This document shows, one piece after another, positions 6,643 through 8,783 of a stretch of 8,783 nucleotides of DNA (its first letter is position 1; each line of letters opens with the position of its first letter). The notes beneath the pieces were generated by a model. That model worked only from the letters and a program-made list of their open reading frames with translations, was not told the origin of the DNA and made no database searches. Source of the DNA: Candidatus Glassiibacteriota bacterium (GTDB taxonomy: Bacteria; Gemmatimonadota; Glassbacteria; GWA2-58-10); NCBI GenBank assembly GCA_016934095.1, contig JAFGTO010000541.1, positions 1-8,783 of the forward strand, in the 5' to 3' direction. Made by a program: the position numbers and the translations under genes.

Positions 6643-6822
6643 TCAGTCGTAATCATCGTAATCATCATAGTCTTCATCTTCATCTTCATCTGGCTCGTCG
6701 CTGTCCAAGTCGTCTTCTTCGAATTCCTCTTCTTCCTCAAAAAGCTCTTCCTCGAGCTCTTCTTCCTCGAACTCATCGAGGTCATCGTCAAAGCGCTCAT
6801 CATCAAAGGCGCGGTTTTCCAT
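6643..6822 (-). CDS. Extremely acidic 59-residue protein, function unknown
   Basis: By direct count 40 of 59 residues are Asp or Glu, and the only basic residues are Arg4 and Arg10. Phe and Leu recur every three to five positions through residues 6-39, which would give an acidic amphipathic helix. The tail is Asp/Glu-only apart from Ser41, Pro44 and tyrosines at 52, 55 and 58 (YDDYDDYD). There is no signal peptide or membrane segment; it should be cytosolic and largely disordered. The ATG at 6822 is chosen because GGAGG lies four bases upstream; a TTG at 6915 would extend it but has no ribosome-binding site. A strong promoter lies 119 bases upstream. Acidic tails occur in RNA polymerase delta subunits, DNA-mimic proteins and chaperones, but no homology is claimed. 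Confidence 0.72.
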   Translation of the reverse strand: MENRAFDDERFDDDLDEFEEEELEEELFEEEEEFEEDDLDSDEPDEDEDEDYDDYDDYD

Positions 6823-6826
6823 GGCC

Positions 6827-6831
6827 CCTCC
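6827..6831 (-). promoter_or_regulatory. Shine-Dalgarno site fixing the acidic-protein start
   Basis: The minus strand reads GGAGG followed by GGCC and then ATG at 6822. This core site argues for the 59-residue form over the upstream TTG-initiated 90-residue reading. Confidence 0.7.
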
Positions 6832-6858
6832 CTGAACGGAAATATCGAGTAAGCCTTG

Positions 6859-6873
6859 CCGGGCCGATCCCGG
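6859..6873 (-). other. Leader hairpin upstream of the acidic protein
   Basis: CCGGG (6859-6863) and CCCGG (6869-6873) form a five-pair GC stem in the roughly 119-base 5' leader, 37 bases before the start codon. It may affect translation or mRNA stability; no known regulatory RNA class is recognised. Confidence 0.3.
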
Positions 6874-6940
6874 GGAGAATGATAGTAAATTTCTGTAAAC
6901 TAAGGAGTTAAACAAACTGGAGATAAAATAATGATAAAAT

Positions 6941-6997
6941 TAGCCTTATTGTATTAAAAAAGAAATAGACTGTCAAGAGTGAAAGAAAAATATTTTT
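6941..6997 (-). promoter_or_regulatory. Strong sigma70 promoter with UP-like element
   Basis: On the minus strand TTGACA (6976-6971) and TACAAT (6953-6948) are separated by exactly 17 bases, predicting a start near 6941. Upstream, AAAAATATTTT (about -56 to -46) matches the known UP-element distal pattern AAAWWTWTTTT within one base of the expected position; it is part of the 16-base palindrome AGAAAAATATTTTTCT (6984-6999). The gene served is the acidic protein. Confidence 0.8.
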
Positions 6998-6999
6998 CT

Positions 7000-7166
7000 C
7001 CCGTTAGTACCACCGACCCCGGCCGGGAGGCGTATTTTTTTGAACATCCCGGCGGGAGGGAAGTCTCCGGGAGCTCGGCTTGAGCCGTTCAATTCTGAGA
7101 TGCACTGATGAGGTCTTCCGGGATCCGGGCGGGAGAAACCCGCACGCGGCGCAGGATGGAAACTTT
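7000..7166. other. Non-coding gap downstream of the lipoprotein gene
   Basis: No gene is seen. Short inverted repeats TCCCGG/CCGGGA (7047-7072) and CGGC-TTGA-GCCG (7076-7087) may fold in the lipoprotein mRNA's 3' end, but neither has a T-run on the minus strand. A run of T lies on the plus strand at 7034-7041, where no plus-strand gene precedes it. Confidence 0.4.
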
Positions 7167-8072
7167 CTATTCAGCGAGCGGGCGGGAGACAATGAGGGTA
7201 AAACGCTTGAATTCCCAGCCGTTTGCCATGATGTACCCGTCGTCGTCCAGGGCCCAGGCCATGGCAGTGGCTGTGAGCGAGTTTTCACCGCTGTGCAGGC
7301 TGTACAGGGAAATAAGCTCCCCGGAGGATGATTCGATCCTGGTGCTGTCGGTGATCACCACCGTGGCCTCGTTGACATAGAGCCGGTTGGCGGAAAGATC
7401 CGTGGATTTGACATATCCCACCAGGTCAGGGGCGGGTTTGGCGCTCGGGGGGGAGGTGCCCTCGAAACGCTGGACCCGGGTGGCCACCAGATAGCGGCCC
7501 GGGCTCAGCACCTGGCCGTAGACTGCAACGTTATCGGCTACCTGAAAGGAATCGATCCTGCTCAGCGGCAGTCTGCCGGTCAGCGTGGTATCGGCCCCGA
7601 ACTCGGTCTCCAGGACATCGGTAGCCTCCAGCCCTGTATAGGTCTGGCCGACAGCCAGCCTGAGCCTGCCGCGGATGGCATCCCTGTAGTGGGGGTAGTC
7701 GACAAACCTGACCCGGATAACCAGACTCAGCGTGTCGACCTGCGCCGGGAGGAAAAAAATCTCCGGGCCGACATTGGTAACCTCGACATCGATATACAGG
7801 TTCAGGCTGTCGGAAGTGGTGTCATCGCGAGCCACGGCCAGCAAAGCGGAATTTCCGCCCCGGCCTTGACGCAGGGTGAGGCTGATATCCATGCTCAGCT
7901 CGGAGGCTGTGGTCCGGGCCGGCTGAAAAGGGTCCGAGCTTTCATCCGCCGGGAGGAACGGGCTGCCGCCGGGATCGCTGCTGCAGGCTGCAAAGAGCAG
8001 GCAAAGCAGCAGGCAGGGAAAAATTTTCAACATGACTGGCCTGGAATACCAAGCTGAGAATGAGCGTTGCAT
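7167..8072 (-). CDS. Uncharacterised lipoprotein
   Basis: The 301-residue product begins with a type II signal peptide: a charged n-region, the hydrophobic run FPCLLLCLLF and the lipobox FAAC, with the lipidated cysteine at residue 30 followed by Ser-Ser. By E. coli sorting rules this suggests the outer membrane. A Pro/Ser/Asp-rich linker (about 31-58) leads to a domain of alternating hydrophobic residues such as LNLYIDVEVTN and LSLVIRVRF, predicted beta-sandwich-like. There are no cysteines after the lipid anchor and no catalytic motif I can name. Met1 has AAGAAG seven bases upstream; Met14 (8033) is an alternative giving a 16-residue signal. No promoter is obvious upstream. It faces away from the TetR gene and could be one of its targets. 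Confidence 0.85.
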   Translation of the reverse strand: MQRSFSAWYSRPVMLKIFPCLLLCLLFAACSSDPGGSPFLPADESSDPFQPARTTASELSMDISLTLRQGRGGNSALLAVARDDTTSDSLNLYIDVEVTNVGPEIFFLPAQVDTLSLVIRVRFVDYPHYRDAIRGRLRLAVGQTYTGLEATDVLETEFGADTTLTGRLPLSRIDSFQVADNVAVYGQVLSPGRYLVATRVQRFEGTSPPSAKPAPDLVGYVKSTDLSANRLYVNEATVVITDSTRIESSSGELISLYSLHSGENSLTATAMAWALDDDGYIMANGWEFKRFTLIVSRPLAE

Positions 8073-8218
8073 ACGTTATCTTCTTGTTGCAGGCTTTGTT
8101 ATGGTTTTCAGGGTCTCTTCCGGCGATAAAAAGAGCAAGTAATGTACCAATAGGCTTGAGACCGGCCGCCCCTGGTCTGATGCCGGAGTCTGAGAGGGGC
8201 TGGTTCAGTAGTGATTAT

Positions 8219-8237
8219 TGTCAAAAAAGACTTGACA
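8219..8237. repeat. Inverted repeat TGTCAA-N7-TTGACA containing the regulator's -35 box
   Basis: TGTCAA (8219-8224) and TTGACA (8232-8237) are perfect six-base complements; the right arm is the -35 hexamer of the regulator promoter. The left arm would be a minus-strand -35, but no -10 is found at the right distance towards the lipoprotein. It may be a second binding site or chance. Confidence 0.3.
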
Positions 8238-8267
8238 GGGATGAGTCTTCGAGATATAATTAACTAA
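8232..8267 (+). promoter_or_regulatory. Perfect-consensus sigma70 promoter of the TetR-family gene
   Basis: TTGACA (8232-8237), a 17-base spacer and TATAAT (8255-8260) are exact consensus matches. Predicted start is A8267, giving a 36-base leader. So strong a promoter normally needs tight repression, which agrees with the palindromes just downstream. Confidence 0.88.
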
Positions 8268-8271
8268 ACAG

Positions 8272-8292
8272 TTGGTTTAACCAATTGGTTAA
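8272..8292. promoter_or_regulatory. Overlapping palindromic operator of the TetR-family regulator
   Basis: Two perfect palindromes overlap: TTGGTTTAACCAA (8272-8284) and TTAACCAATTGGTTAA (8277-8292). They share the half-site AACCAA. They cover about +6 to +26 of the predicted transcript and end where the Shine-Dalgarno begins. This matches the usual arrangement of TetR-family operators, so autorepression is likely; two dimers might bind to the overlapping sites. Confidence 0.75.
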
Positions 8293-8302
8293 GAGGCCGG
8301 AG

Positions 8303-8783
8303 ATGAAGGCACCGGAAAAGCGAAAACCCCCGGCAAAGCAGCCGGAAGAGGAAACCACCAGGGAGAAGATCCTCGAGGCCGCCCGCCGCGAGTTTGTCGA
8401 GAGGGGATATGACGGGGCCCGGGTGCAGCGCATCGCCGAGCTTTCGGGGGCCAACAAGGCCATGATCTATTACTATTTCAGCAGCAAGAGGAACCTTTAC
8501 CGCCTGGTTTTCAAGAGGACTTTCCTTAAAAACCTGCAAAAAATCAGCGAGATAACCCAGCGGGATGAGCCGGTCGAGCAGAAGCTGAGGAGCGTGGTCG
8601 CTTTTTATATCGAGATTTTCGGCGGCGACCCTGAATTCGTGCGCCTGGTGCTGAGGGAGCTGGCCGGGGACGCAGCAGTGATCAGGGAGATAATGACCGA
8701 GGTCCGCCGGGAGCCCGCCCTGAGGGATTTCCCGGGCACGGTCTTCGAGAAAGTCTTCAAGCAGGGAGTCAGGGAATCCCGGC
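8303..8783 (+). CDS. TetR/AcrR-family transcriptional regulator (3' end missing)
   Basis: The first 160 codons are present; the gene leaves the window on the right. After a basic, Pro-rich N-terminal arm (residues 1-18), the TetR DNA-binding domain covers about 19-65: TREKILEAARREFVERGYDG, then the helix-turn-helix VQRIAELSGANKAMIYYYF and SKRNLYRLVF. Residues from about 90 form the start of the ligand-binding helical domain, including LRELAGD. The ATG follows GAGG (8293-8296) at six bases' spacing. The product probably represses its own promoter through the palindromes at 8272-8292. In related regulators an efflux or envelope operon often follows; what follows here lies outside the window. 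The ligand cannot be inferred. Confidence 0.95.
   Translation, partial: MKAPEKRKPPAKQPEEETTREKILEAARREFVERGYDGARVQRIAELSGANKAMIYYYFSSKRNLYRLVFKRTFLKNLQKISEITQRDEPVEQKLRSVVAFYIEIFGGDPEFVRLVLRELAGDAAVIREIMTEVRREPALRDFPGTVFEKVFKQGVRESR

Noticed and set aside
6442..6852. Plus-strand frame that looks like a protein with a long Ile/Val/Phe membrane segment
   Set aside because: The hydrophobic run is the reverse complement of the GAT/GAA codons of the acidic gene (ATC and TTC read as Ile and Phe). It has no good ribosome-binding site, while the minus strand has one plus a strong promoter.
6643..6915. 90-residue reading of the acidic gene from a TTG start
   Set aside because: No Shine-Dalgarno precedes the TTG, and the extra residues are unlike the acidic body; the internal ATG has GGAGG four bases away.
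5971..7027. CCCGGCCGGG palindrome present at 5971-5980 and again at 7018-7027
   Set aside because: Only ten bases, fully self-complementary GC, and with no shared flanks; expected by chance in GC-rich DNA and not evidence of a repeat family.
8060..8263. Plus-strand 67-codon frame with a hydrophobic N-terminus
   Set aside because: It has only a weak ribosome-binding site, overlaps the lipoprotein start in antisense, and runs through the spacer and into the TetR promoter; no supporting promoter or family.
1..8783. tRNA, rRNA, CRISPR array, transposase or phage genes
   Set aside because: No cloverleaf, spaced direct-repeat array, or recombinase/transposase motif is visible on either strand; T-loop-like fragments near 6271-6280 lack the other tRNA arms.

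Overview
The window reads as a GC-rich bacterial chromosome segment (ATG starts, Shine-Dalgarno sites, sigma70-type promoters). The organism is probably a diderm: it carries a lipoprotein with a type II signal peptide. Its LL-diaminopimelate aminotransferase is of the form I associate, from memory, with PVC/FCB, deltaproteobacterial and related uncultivated lineages. The phylum cannot be fixed from this sequence alone.

Region 1 (1-5817, minus strand) is a lysine/diaminopimelate gene cluster. In transcription order it is lysA, dapF, dapL, dapA, dapB, and then an aspartate-type aminotransferase cut by the left edge. The first five genes cover every step from aspartate semialdehyde plus pyruvate to L-lysine by the short DapL route: DapA, DapB, DapL (tetrahydrodipicolinate directly to LL-DAP), DapF (LL- to meso-DAP) and LysA (meso-DAP to lysine). 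No acylation-route gene (dapD, dapC, dapE) lies in the window. The edge aminotransferase may supply aspartate or use glutamate in related transaminations.

Region 2 (5818-6642) is an 825-base stretch without a confident gene, but it is not empty. Read on the minus strand it holds a likely promoter (consensus -35 at 6380-6385), a possible 34-codon basic ORF (6162-6058), a convincing intrinsic terminator (6022-5985) and two further hairpins before lysA. It is either a separate small transcription unit or a long attenuated leader of the lysine cluster. This is the best place in the window to look for undescribed regulation.

Region 3 (6643-7166) holds a 59-residue protein, about two thirds Asp/Glu, on the minus strand. 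Behind it is a very strong-looking promoter: UP-element-like tract, TTGACA, 17-bp spacer, TACAAT. The rest is AT-rich non-coding DNA.

Region 4 (7167-8072, minus) encodes an uncharacterised, beta-rich lipoprotein. Region 5 (8073-8302) is the spacer to a rightward TetR/AcrR-family regulator (8303 to the right edge). That regulator has a perfect consensus promoter and overlapping palindromes between promoter and start codon, the classic layout for autorepression. Whatever it controls probably lies beyond the right edge or is the lipoprotein.
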